Positions 8,509-16,690 of a stretch of DNA of 64,000 nucleotides are shown here, in pieces. Every line of letters starts with the position of its first letter. The stretch's first letter is position 1. Under the pieces are notes generated by a model. The model saw nothing but the letters and a program-made list of their open reading frames with translations. It made no database searches and was not told the origin of the DNA. The position numbers were made by a program, and so were the translations under genes. Source of the DNA: CAVZCK01 sp963798805 (GTDB lineage: Bacteria; Pseudomonadota; Alphaproteobacteria; Rhizobiales; Rhodomicrobiaceae); contig CAWCVC010000010.1 in assembly GCA_963798805.1 (NCBI GenBank), positions 806,001 to 870,000 on the forward strand, read 5' to 3'.

Positions 8509-9377
8509 CGCGTCCTCCTTTGCCATTTGAGGAACGGCCGGGTGAGTAGACGGACCGCATAGGTCGATCCGGTGCCGAGCAGGCCGATGGTCAGCATGCC
8601 GACGACGATGTCGGGATAATTGATCAGCGAATAGGCGTTCCAGGTGAAATAGCCGATGCCGTACTGGCCGGAGATGATCTCACCGGCGGGCAGCACGACG
8701 TGCCGGAAGATCTGGGTGCGCCGCGCGCCGAGCGAGCGGGCGGCACGGACCAGAACTTCCGGCGTCTGCTCCACCCCATGCGATGTGTTGAGAATGATCG
8801 GGAACAGCGCGCCGAGAAAGGTGATGTAGATGATCGAGCTTTCCTCGGTCGGCCACATGAGGATGGCGAGCGGAATCCAGGCGACGGCGGGGATCGGCCG
8901 GATGATCTCGACATAGGGCATGATCAGGTCGCGGGCGAGGCGTGACCGGCCCATGGCGAGCCCTGTCAGGATGCCGACGCCCGTCGCCAGCGCATAGCCG
9001 ATCAGGATGCGGCGCAGGCTGACAGCGATGTGGGTGTAGAACTGGCTGCGCGAAAGATGGCGGAGGAGCGCCGACCAGACCGTCTCGGGTGCCGGGACAT
9101 TCTCGAAATTGATGTAGAAGTTGAATTTGGTGGCGACCGCGAAATGCCAGATCAGCACGCCGAGCGCCAGGGCACCGAGGCGCAGGGTCCAGGCAGCGAT
9201 GAATCGCGCGGTTGGGGCCGCCGCCGAGGCGAAGCTCTCCCGCCAGGATGGACCCGCGGCGTCCTCCAGCATCGAGTCGGCACCTAGCGGAACGGCCGGT
9301 GCGAGCGCTATCGCCTCCGGCTCGTCCGGTCCCGCCCCGAGCATCTCGTCTCTGGCCTCGGCTGCGCTGACGGTCAT
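8505..9377 (-). CDS. ABC transporter permease (SsuC/TauC type)
   Basis: 290 aa. A polar N-terminal stretch of roughly 60 residues precedes about six membrane helices of the BPD_transp_1 family. The cytoplasmic EAA loop EQTPEVLVRAARSLGARRTQ, which docks on the ATPase, is plain. ATG 9377 has GAGG eight bases upstream; ATG 9395 (six codons earlier) is also possible. The IS630-type element ends only about 30 bases upstream of this gene and its transposase is transcribed toward it, so expression may now depend on read-through. It partners the ATPase at 6926-7777. Confidence 0.92.
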   Translation of the reverse strand: MTVSAAEARDEMLGAGPDEPEAIALAPAVPLGADSMLEDAAGPSWRESFASAAAPTARFIAAWTLRLGALALGVLIWHFAVATKFNFYINFENVPAPETVWSALLRHLSRSQFYTHIAVSLRRILIGYALATGVGILTGLAMGRSRLARDLIMPYVEIIRPIPAVAWIPLAILMWPTEESSIIYITFLGALFPIILNTSHGVEQTPEVLVRAARSLGARRTQIFRHVVLPAGEIISGQYGIGYFTWNAYSLINYPDIVVGMLTIGLLGTGSTYAVRLLTRPFLKWQRRTR

Positions 9378-9405
9378 AGGCTCATCCTCGATCATTGCCT
9401 CGGGA

Positions 9406-10466
9406 CTAAGCAGAGATTCTCTGGTTGCCCAACGGATCGCGACCTCGTTCTGCGTTCAAGGCCACGACGGCTTGGTGGATAGCGGCATCGAGGGTTTCAG
9501 CATCGGTGAAAGTCTGGTGCGCGAGATGATGGGCTTTGAGATCATGCCAGACAACCTCGATGTCGTTGAGTTCGGGCGCATATTTGGGCAGCCATTCGAC
9601 GGTGAGCCAATGCTCGCGGGCAGCAAGTGCCGCCCGCGTTGCCTTGCTGGTATGGATTGGGCCGTTGTCGAGCACGATCACGACGGGCTTGCTCGGAATT
9701 CCAGGCTTGGGGCCGTAGAGAAAATCGAGGGTTTGCAGCAAGGCAATGAAGTCGGTGCTGCGCTTGCTGCGGGAGGTGGCGACGATCAACCTGCGGCCCA
9801 ACCAGTCAAGCGCGCCCATCATGGCGACTTTCTTGGATTGTCCAGGGGCCGGCACGCGGAGATCGGCGCCACGCTTAGCCCAGGCTCGCGCCAAATAGGG
9901 ATGCGTCAGCGCCTCGCTTTCGTCGGCGAACAGGAGAACGATATCGCCGGCCTCAGCCTGGGCTTTGCGCAGCTTGAGCCGCAGACCGACACGATCAATC
10001 TCGTTCGCGATCTGGCGGCCCTTCAGTGTGTGTCGTGGTCGCCGAAAACGGAATCCCCTTTTTTGCGCAACACTTTGGAGAGTTGCGAGCGAGAGATCGA
10101 GATGTTTTCCCGGGCTGCAATCTCATCGGCAAGACGGGCAAGCGTCCAGTTCGTTCGGTCCGCCACCGGCTGCGACAGAAGTGGTCCGGCGACTCTCAGC
10201 GCGGCCTGCGCCTTCAACGGCATTGGTCCCGAAGCAACGCTCGCCTTCAGCGCATCGATCCCGCCGCGCATGAAGTCGCTGCGCCAAAGCCGAACCGTAT
10301 CCTCGCGCACCCCAAATGCCTGCGCGATCCGGCTGCTGGTCCAGCCATCAAGCGTTAGCAGAATAGCGCGCGCCCGATCCGCCTCGGCGCGATCCGCACC
10401 GCCAGCTAAAGCTTTCAGCGCCGTTTTCTGCTCGTCCGTCGCCGCCACCGGCGATTTGCCAGCCAT
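9406..10466 (-). CDS. IS630-family transposase, read across a -1 frameshift
   Basis: The first frame (start 10466, ends 10023) gives 147 aa with a helix-turn-helix N-terminal half (WTSSRIAQAFGVREDTVRLW) and the winged second half ending in SKVLRKKG. The second frame carries the DDE catalytic domain: RPRHTLKGRQ, LLFADESEAL (first D), VVIVLDNGPIHTS (second D) and LPKYAPELNDIEVVWHDLK (final E). The frames meet at A6G4 (10055-10064 read on the minus strand), where a -1 slip on AAA AAA joins them. A6 slippage is a known device in insertion sequences, so this copy may be functional. The stop codon TAG uses the flanking TA target duplication plus the adjacent G complement. Confidence 0.88.
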
Positions 10467-10538
10467 GTCTTACCCCGCGAATCATTGGAAAGACAGAATC
10501 ACAACCGGCATCTGTTGGCCAGGCCGGACAAACCTGCT
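9409..10538 (-). mobile_element. IS630-family insertion sequence, complete, inserted at CTAG
   Basis: 1130 bp element with related terminal sequences: reading inward from either end, the first six bases are AGCAGx and a CCAAC-type block recurs about 20 bases in. The dinucleotide TA flanks both ends (9407-9408 and 10539-10540), the target duplication of IS630/Tc1-mariner elements. Removing the element and one TA joins C(9406)TA to GTACAGC, restoring CTAGTACAGC, the exact mirror of GCTGTACTAG at 10606-10615. The transposase is encoded in two frames on the minus strand. Confidence 0.9.
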
Positions 10539-10615
10539 TAGTACAGCCGGAGGCAAGTTCGCTCCCCATTTGCCGCACGCACTCAAGCGAACTTGCCTCC
10601 GAAAAGCTGTACTAG
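10539..10615. repeat. CTAG-bounded hairpin repeat 1 (MITE-like), interrupted at its end by the IS630 element
   Basis: Left arm TAGTACAGC + CGGAGGCAAGTTCGC (10539-10562) pairs with GCGAACTTGCCTCCG + AAAA + GCTGTACTAG (10587-10615), leaving a 24-base loop. The missing first C lies at 9406 on the far side of the IS. It is about 77 bp long, like hairpin 2. Confidence 0.85.
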
Positions 10616-10628
10616 ATTCAATAAGTTG

Positions 10629-10705
10629 CTAGTACACCTTTGCCGCGGGAAATCCTAAAAACGCCTGCCGCGAACGGGGTTAGGATTTCCCGCGGTGTGT
10701 ACTAG
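10629..10705. repeat. CTAG-bounded hairpin repeat 2 (MITE-like)
   Basis: 77 bp. It begins CTAGTACACC and ends GTGTGTACTAG. The inner stem is a perfect 16-base pair between 10643-10658 (CCGCGGGAAATCCTAA) and 10680-10695. It shares its ends and size, but not its stem sequence, with hairpin 1, 13 bases away. Confidence 0.85.
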
Positions 10706-10764
10706 TGAGCGGAGGCAGAACTTCCGCCTCGCGCTCCTGGCCTGAAGGCATGCGTGGCCCGGGT

Positions 10765-12129
10765 TCAGGACGCAAAGCTTGCCAGCGCCTCGTCGAACGT
10801 CACGACCGTGCCTTTCACCTTGTCAGCGAATATCTGCGCCTCCGGCTTGCGCAGGAAGGCGGAGAACTTGCCGTCCCGCGCTTTGACGTAGAAAGCCGTC
10901 TTGCCGAACAGCTTCAGCCCCGTTTCTACGTCATAGACATAGGTGGCGTTGAGCTTGGCCCCCGTTGCCTGGAACGCGGCAACCGCCTTGAGGAACGAGG
11001 CCATGTCGGGATAGGTCAGGATGCCGTCGCGCGCGTGCCAGATCTCCATCGGCAGGCCGGCATGAGCCTTGAGCGGATCGACGATGGTCGCTTTCTGCGC
11101 CTCATAGTCGAGGCCCATCTCCTTATAGGCGGCGCGGACATATTTCTCGGTGATCCAGGCGTTGATATCGAGCGGCGGGATCGCCTTCTCCTTCATCAGC
11201 ACGCCGTGATCGAGAGCAAGCGCGTCGATCCAGGGCTTCTTGATGGTCGGGTCGAGGGTCAGATGGCCACCCTTGGAGAAGGAGAGATAGAGCACCTCCT
11301 TCTCGACACCGGTCCATTTCTCCATCATCTCGGTCGCCTTGAGCGGATCGGCTTCGATCCACTTGCCGGCGTCATAGACGGCCTTGATGCAGGCGACGAC
11401 GACCTCCGGATACTCCTCGGCGAAATCCTTGCGGACTACGACGCCATGCAGATAGGGCACGGTCGTCTCGCTGCCGTCGTAGATTTTGCGGCCGGTGCCG
11501 CGATATTCCATCAGCTCCGACCAGGGGCAGAAATCGGCATGGGCGTCGATCTTGCCGGCGGCGATATTGGCCGCGCCGACCGCAGGGGCCTGGTTCTTGA
11601 TCTCGAACGAGCCGGACATGTTGTTGTCCTGGGCAGCCTTCAGCAGCATCCCCCAGGCGGCGCTGCCGACCGGGGTCGAGATGGATTTACCCTTGAGATC
11701 GGCGAGCGAATAGATGTCGGACTTGACCGGCACGACGATGGCGTTGCCGGAGCCCTTGAGATTGTAGCCGGTGCCGGAGACATAGAGCGTGCGCAGGCTG
11801 TCGGTCGCCTGGAATTTCGCGCCGTTGACCACCAGCGGATAGTCGCCCATCACGCCGATATTCAGCTTATTGGCGAGCATCTGATTGGTGATCGGGCCGC
11901 CGGAAGAATAGTCGCTCCAGGTGATGTTGTAATCGACGTCCTTATATTTCCCATCGTGCGGCAGATGCTTCTCGAGAAGCTTCAACTCCTTCACCACGAT
12001 GCCGGCGGTGTAGGTGTCGGTGCACATGCTCTGATGGCCGACGGCGATGGTGATGGTCTTTGCCTCCGAGGCCACCGCGCTCAGCGCGAGGAGACCGGCC
12101 GCGAGGAGGAGTGTCGATTTCAAGCGCAT
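10765..12129 (-). CDS. ABC transporter substrate-binding protein with a C-terminal NosL-like domain
   Basis: 454 aa. Signal peptide at residues 1-23, then an NMT1/SsuA-like periplasmic-binding domain to about residue 380 (KTITIAVGHQSMCTDTYTAG at its start, VGSAAWGMLLKAAQ mid-domain). The last 70 residues leave that family: YVYDVETGLKLFGKTAFYVKA ... PEAQIFADKVKGTVVTFDEA follows the NosL pattern (D-x-TG, A-x-YV, A..FA...G..V..FDE). NosL is a periplasmic Cu(I)-binding accessory protein for nitrous-oxide reductase. The start ATG 12129 has AGGGAG at good spacing. Downstream lie the permease, membrane protein, ATPase, SCO1 and cytochrome c, but the IS element now intervenes. The substrate is unknown; copper, or a copper-linked ligand, is an inference from the fusion and SCO1. 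Confidence 0.85.
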   Translation of the reverse strand: MRLKSTLLLAAGLLALSAVASEAKTITIAVGHQSMCTDTYTAGIVVKELKLLEKHLPHDGKYKDVDYNITWSDYSSGGPITNQMLANKLNIGVMGDYPLVVNGAKFQATDSLRTLYVSGTGYNLKGSGNAIVVPVKSDIYSLADLKGKSISTPVGSAAWGMLLKAAQDNNMSGSFEIKNQAPAVGAANIAAGKIDAHADFCPWSELMEYRGTGRKIYDGSETTVPYLHGVVVRKDFAEEYPEVVVACIKAVYDAGKWIEADPLKATEMMEKWTGVEKEVLYLSFSKGGHLTLDPTIKKPWIDALALDHGVLMKEKAIPPLDINAWITEKYVRAAYKEMGLDYEAQKATIVDPLKAHAGLPMEIWHARDGILTYPDMASFLKAVAAFQATGAKLNATYVYDVETGLKLFGKTAFYVKARDGKFSAFLRKPEAQIFADKVKGTVVTFDEALASFAS

Positions 12130-12425
12130 GAGGTCGCTCCCTGTATCAAGGCGCACTTGTCCAGCTTTGCACTTATTAAAAGCAAGCCATGTGCCAAGCG
12201 GGTCGGAACGGCGCCCGTTTTGCGCTAATGCATTCTTCTGAAAAGCTTTTTTGAAAGGTTTGTGCGGGGCACTTATGAGCGCGGCGCCACCGCTTGCCCG
12301 AAGTTGGAGCGGGACGGGAGCAGCCTTCGCGGAGAGAAAAAGCAGGCGCCGCAGGGCCGTTAATACAAGTTCGCCGCCCCGCGAGACGAGACGGCGAACA
12401 ATTCTCGCAGAAAGAGTTGCGGCGA
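12130..12425. other. Intergenic region upstream of the binding-protein gene
   Basis: About 300 bases between the start of the binding-protein gene and the end of the DUF4340 gene, both on the minus strand. It should contain the promoter of the ABC/SCO1 operon. I see no convincing operator, terminator or small gene. Confidence 0.5.
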
Positions 12426-13760
12426 TCAGCCCCCGCTGCCGGGAGCCGGCTTGTTGTTGGAAGAGGTCTGCGAGGTATCGTCTTTCTTCGCGTCCTTATC
12501 GGGCTCTTTATTGTCGGCCTTGTTCTGCTCTTTGGTCACGTCCTTAGCCAACTCGTTCGGCACCGGCTCGGCCGCCGCGTCGGTCCCGCTCGCGGCCGGC
12601 TTAGCCTCGGCCTTGGTCGGCTTAGCCTCGGCCCCGCTCGGATTGGCTTTCGCCTCCGTCCCGGTCGTCTTGGGCTTCGTCTCCACCTCGGTGGTCTTAG
12701 GCTTTGCCTCGGTCGCGTTGGCTTTCGGGGCCGTCTCGCTCGTCCCGGGCTTCGCCTCAGCCTCAGCGGGCTTCGCCTTCGGCTCCGCCTCGCCGGTGCC
12801 GCTGGCCTTGCCTTTCGTATCCGCCTCGCTGCTCTTGGCCTTCGCCTCGATCAGATCGGCGCGCTTGGCCTTGACGATCGGCGAGACCGTGGCCTCGGCA
12901 ACCCGGAAGAGATAGTCGTGGGCCGAGCTGGTGAAGAGATAGGCGCCGCCCTTGGCTTCCTTCTTGAACTTATAGACGATAGGATCGCCGTCCTTCGGCT
13001 TGACGGTCATCTGAATATCGGCGGGCTCGACCTTGGCGAGGGCGTCCTTGCCCTTGCCCTCGACCACATCGAAACCCGGATTGCTGGCGGAGCCGGCAAG
13101 CTGGCTGATCGCGGTCTCCTTCGGCTTTTCGTCCGGCTTCAGCCCCTCGAGGACGAATTTATTGTCCTTGTCCTTGTGCTCGAGCACGACATCGCCCACC
13201 GAGACGCTGGCGATCTTGTCCTCGGGGATCTGCAGGTACTCACGGTTCATCCATTCCTCGCCGCGCGAGCCGGCGTCATAAGCGGCCATGCCGACATTAT
13301 AGACCGGGCCATCGCCACCGGGGCGGGCATGCACCTCGCGATAGGTCGGCGAGGTGCCGATCAGCAGTTCGGCAAGTTCCCGATCGCCATTCTTGAGGAC
13401 GATGCGGCGTTCGTGATTCTTCTCGGTGACCTTGTAGCGGTCGGCCGCCTCGGAGGTCGTGGCGACCGGCCAGCCTTTCTTCAGCCCGACGAGCTTGTCG
13501 ACCAGCTTGGACACCAGGTCCTGATTGGCCGGGAAGCCGGCAAGGCTCGGAATGATCCATTTGCCGTCCTGCTTCTTCAGCGTCACGGAAACGGCGCCGC
13601 TCTCATCGATAGCGATCTGGTCGACCTTGTCCTTGTCGAAGGCGAGGAGCGGCTGCTGGACCTTGAAGGCGGCATAATCGGAGCCGCCCATGGTTAACAG
13701 GAAGGCAAGGACGAACTGCAGCGCGAGAACGCCCGAAAGAATCAGGGTGAAACGCTTCAT
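12426..13760 (-). CDS. DUF4340 domain protein with a long Ala/Lys/Pro/Glu-rich tail
   Basis: 444 aa. One N-terminal membrane helix (about residues 7-25) anchors an extracytoplasmic DUF4340 domain: VDQIAIDESGAVSVTLKKQDGKWII, LVDKLVGLKKGWPVATTSEAADRYKV and the RELAELLIGTSPTYREVHAR segment are typical. From about residue 300 the protein becomes low-complexity, with repeated units like AEAKP, TEAKPKTT and SGAEAKP, then a KD-rich end. DUF4340 proteins usually accompany GldA/GldF/GldG-type ABC systems, and this gene follows the fused GldFG-like gene by two bases. The tail is likely a flexible spacer through the cell wall zone. Function is unknown. Confidence 0.88.
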   Translation of the reverse strand: MKRFTLILSGVLALQFVLAFLLTMGGSDYAAFKVQQPLLAFDKDKVDQIAIDESGAVSVTLKKQDGKWIIPSLAGFPANQDLVSKLVDKLVGLKKGWPVATTSEAADRYKVTEKNHERRIVLKNGDRELAELLIGTSPTYREVHARPGGDGPVYNVGMAAYDAGSRGEEWMNREYLQIPEDKIASVSVGDVVLEHKDKDNKFVLEGLKPDEKPKETAISQLAGSASNPGFDVVEGKGKDALAKVEPADIQMTVKPKDGDPIVYKFKKEAKGGAYLFTSSAHDYLFRVAEATVSPIVKAKRADLIEAKAKSSEADTKGKASGTGEAEPKAKPAEAEAKPGTSETAPKANATEAKPKTTEVETKPKTTGTEAKANPSGAEAKPTKAEAKPAASGTDAAAEPVPNELAKDVTKEQNKADNKEPDKDAKKDDTSQTSSNNKPAPGSGG

Positions 13761-13762
13761 GA

Positions 13763-16690
13763 TCAGGCTCCCTCCATTCCCAGCATGGCCAGATAGCGCC
13801 GTCTGGAGGCCTCACGGGTAAAGCGACGGACCAGATAGACGATGCCGAGGCCCAAAAGCGCCAAGCCATAGTTGAGATATTCCCAGAACGCCTCCATGCT
13901 CGCCGACATCGGCTCCAGCGTCCGCGAGAACTGGCCGCCGCGGCTGCGCAGCGACAGAAGCCCGCGATCCTCCAGCGACCACTCGACCGCGTTCTGAGCG
14001 AAGGTGAGCGGCGCCAGATATTGCGTCTGGCCGATGCTCGAGGACAGGTTGAGGATGTCGTCCGATAGGAAGGTGCTCGAGCCGACGAGAATGATGCGCG
14101 CGCTTTCGGGCGAGCGGTCGATCACGCCGGTGATGCTCGGCTTCTTATCCTTGTCGGCCTTGTCCTCGGACTTGGCGTCCTTGCCGGCGTCCGCCTTGTC
14201 CTTCTTCTCCTCGGGCTTGGCGTCCCTGGCGAGCGGCGACGACTTACCGGCGAAGAAGGACTTGAACTGGCCTTCCATCATCGCGCCGACGAGCTGACGG
14301 CCGCGTTCCTTGCCTTCGGCAAAGCCGAGCTGCGGATGGTTTTTGAAGTCCGGCACCGCATCGAGGGAGTCGGATGTCCAGGAGTCCGGCGAACTCTCGA
14401 TCAGACGGACGACGTTGTGGTCCTTGCCCTTCGCATCGTCGATCTTGATCGGCGAGGCCCACGACACGGTGAGCTGGTCGAGGCCCGTCGTCGGCGCTTT
14501 TTTCTGCGCCAGGCCGTCCTGACGCGCATCGATGAAATAGGGATAGTCGAGAAGCTGGATTTGCTGGACCTTGTAGCCGCCCAGATTCCGCTCGACCGGG
14601 ATCGGGAAGGGCGAGTTCTGCGGGTCGAGCACCATCGACTTCTTCAGAGTGAAGCCGTTGAAGGCCAGCCAGTCCTCAAGGCCCGTCGGCGTCGGCAGCA
14701 CGTCGAGCTGGCCGCGCATCGAGGTCTTATAGGGCGAAGCCGCGATGACGACCGTGCCGCCCTTCATCAGGAACTGGTCGACAGCGAAAACCTGCTTCTT
14801 GTCGAGGCTTTCCGGCGCGGCGAGGAAGAGGATATCCGCCGCCTCGGGCACCCGGCCGTCCTTCAGATCGGCCGAGACCACCGCCGCATTCTCGCGCAGC
14901 TTGTCCTCGAGCATCTGGAAGCTCGGCGAGCTGCCGCCCGGCTGCTGCATGCCGTATTGCGCCATCGGATTGGCCGGCGGCACATAGAGCGCGATCGTAC
15001 GCAGGGCACCGGGCGTCAGGCGCCGGAGCGTCGCATCGATATTGCGCTTGAGGCCGGCCTTATCGAGCGATTCCGGCAGAGGCACCTGCTCGACCTTGTC
15101 GCCGCTGCGCAGGATTAGATGGAACCAGAATTGCTGCGGATTGAGCAGGCCCGCCGCGAGCGGCTGCAGGCCAAAGCTCTCCTGCAGCGTCTTGGCCGTC
15201 TTGCCGCCATCCGCCATCGGATCGATGATCTTGGCATCGAACTTCTTCGGCGCGCTGTTCTTGTAATCCTTGATCAGCTCCTGCAGCCCCTTTTTCAGCT
15301 CGGGCATCGGATCGGGAAGCTTGGAGTCGGCGGAGATATAGGCCGCAAGCTGCACGTTCTGCGGAATGCCGGCAAACACATTGCCGCCGCCGCGATAGTG
15401 GTCGAGCACTTTCTTGATCGCGCGGGTGATCTCATATTCCGGATCGCGCAGATTGACGTCGATATCACGGCCCTGGTGCTGCTTGATCTCGATCAGGTTC
15501 TGATAGCCGAGCGTGGTGAACTCATCGCCATATTTGACCAGGATGTTGAAATAGGAATTCGTCACCGAGGTCTGATATTTGCTTGCCGTCTGGAACGGCA
15601 CCGGCTTGATGCCGTATTGCTGGTTCGCCTCGGCTTCGATGGTGGGATCGTGCATCGGATCGACGATCTCGACACGCACCTTGCCCTTGCCGGCGATCTC
15701 ATACTCCTTCAGCAGGTCGCGCAGCCGCGGCACCAGCGGCGCCAGCAGCGGATGCGTCTGGGCGCTGAAATAGCCTCGGATGAGCAGCGGCTCCTGCAAT
15801 TGCTGCAGGTAAGAGCGCGTCGCGTTCGAGATCGAATAGACGTGTCCGGAGGTCAGATCGGCGCGCGCCCAGGCGAGCTGGCCGAGCCAGAGATTGGCGG
15901 CAATCAGATTGGCCGCTACGAGCACCGCCGCGATGCGCCATTGCGAGTGCCTCTGCTCGCGGCCCTTCGCCGACCATCTCAGGCTCTCCAGCGAGTAGAG
16001 ATTGAGGACGAGGAAAACGCCGAAGATGCTGAGGTAATAGTAGATGTCGCGGATATCGATGACGCCGCGCTCGATGGATTCGAAGCGCGAGCCGGTTCCG
16101 ATGAGGCGCAGGATCTCGCCGCCTTCATTGCCGAACAGCGTGGTCAGAGCGTTCGAGCCGATCAGATAGAAAATGCCGCAGACGAGCGTCGTTACGATCA
16201 GGCTGACGACCTGATTGTCGGTCCGAGCGCTGACGAAGAGCCCGACCGAGATATAGGCCGCGGCAAGCGCCAGGGTCGCGAGATAACCGCCGAAGACGGG
16301 GCCCCAATCGAGCGAGCCGATCATCGAGACGGTGATGGGCAGAGGCAGGGTCAGCGCCAGCGCGATGGCGATGAGAATGAAGCAGGCGAGGAACTTGCCG
16401 AGTACGAGCTGAAGCGGGCTGACCGGCGTCGTCATTAGGAATTCGAGCGTTCCCGAGCGGCGCTCCTCGCTCCACATCCGCATGGTCATGGCTGAGATCA
16501 GGAAGATCAAGAGCACCGGCATCCAGTCGAACAGTGGCCGGACATCGGCGATATTGCGGGCGAAGAAGCGCTCGACCCAGAAGACGATGAACAGCAGGAC
16601 GGCGAGGAAGACGCCGATGAAGATGAAGGCGGCCGGCGAGGAAAAATAGCTCGAGAGCTCCTTGCGGGCGATACGAAGCACATTATGCAT
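13763..16690 (-). CDS. Fused ABC-2 permease and GldG-like auxiliary protein
   Basis: 975 aa. The first part (about residues 1-240) is an ABC-2 permease of the GldF/NosY type with six helices (RIARKELSSYFSSPAAFIFIGVF, MRMWSEERRSGTLEFLMTTPVS). A further helix near residue 270 leads into an ABC_transp_aux (GldG) periplasmic domain, with SISNATRSYLQQLQEPLLIRGYFS and VVIAASPYKTS, and a final transmembrane helix near the C-terminus. The two are separate genes (gldF, gldG) in Bacteroidetes. ATG 16690 has AGGAGG ten bases upstream and overlaps the ATPase stop by eight bases. Together with the ATPase and DUF4340 protein it forms a three-gene system of unknown role outside gliding bacteria. Confidence 0.9.
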   Translation of the reverse strand: MHNVLRIARKELSSYFSSPAAFIFIGVFLAVLLFIVFWVERFFARNIADVRPLFDWMPVLLIFLISAMTMRMWSEERRSGTLEFLMTTPVSPLQLVLGKFLACFILIAIALALTLPLPITVSMIGSLDWGPVFGGYLATLALAAAYISVGLFVSARTDNQVVSLIVTTLVCGIFYLIGSNALTTLFGNEGGEILRLIGTGSRFESIERGVIDIRDIYYYLSIFGVFLVLNLYSLESLRWSAKGREQRHSQWRIAAVLVAANLIAANLWLGQLAWARADLTSGHVYSISNATRSYLQQLQEPLLIRGYFSAQTHPLLAPLVPRLRDLLKEYEIAGKGKVRVEIVDPMHDPTIEAEANQQYGIKPVPFQTASKYQTSVTNSYFNILVKYGDEFTTLGYQNLIEIKQHQGRDIDVNLRDPEYEITRAIKKVLDHYRGGGNVFAGIPQNVQLAAYISADSKLPDPMPELKKGLQELIKDYKNSAPKKFDAKIIDPMADGGKTAKTLQESFGLQPLAAGLLNPQQFWFHLILRSGDKVEQVPLPESLDKAGLKRNIDATLRRLTPGALRTIALYVPPANPMAQYGMQQPGGSSPSFQMLEDKLRENAAVVSADLKDGRVPEAADILFLAAPESLDKKQVFAVDQFLMKGGTVVIAASPYKTSMRGQLDVLPTPTGLEDWLAFNGFTLKKSMVLDPQNSPFPIPVERNLGGYKVQQIQLLDYPYFIDARQDGLAQKKAPTTGLDQLTVSWASPIKIDDAKGKDHNVVRLIESSPDSWTSDSLDAVPDFKNHPQLGFAEGKERGRQLVGAMMEGQFKSFFAGKSSPLARDAKPEEKKDKADAGKDAKSEDKADKDKKPSITGVIDRSPESARIILVGSSTFLSDDILNLSSSIGQTQYLAPLTFAQNAVEWSLEDRGLLSLRSRGGQFSRTLEPMSASMEAFWEYLNYGLALLGLGIVYLVRRFTREASRRRYLAMLGMEGA

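Noticed and set aside
12294..16438. Long open frames on the plus strand opposite the DUF4340 and GldFG-like genes
   Set aside because: They are antisense shadows from high GC at third positions; their translations are Arg/Asp/Leu-rich without motifs, while the minus-strand proteins have clear families.
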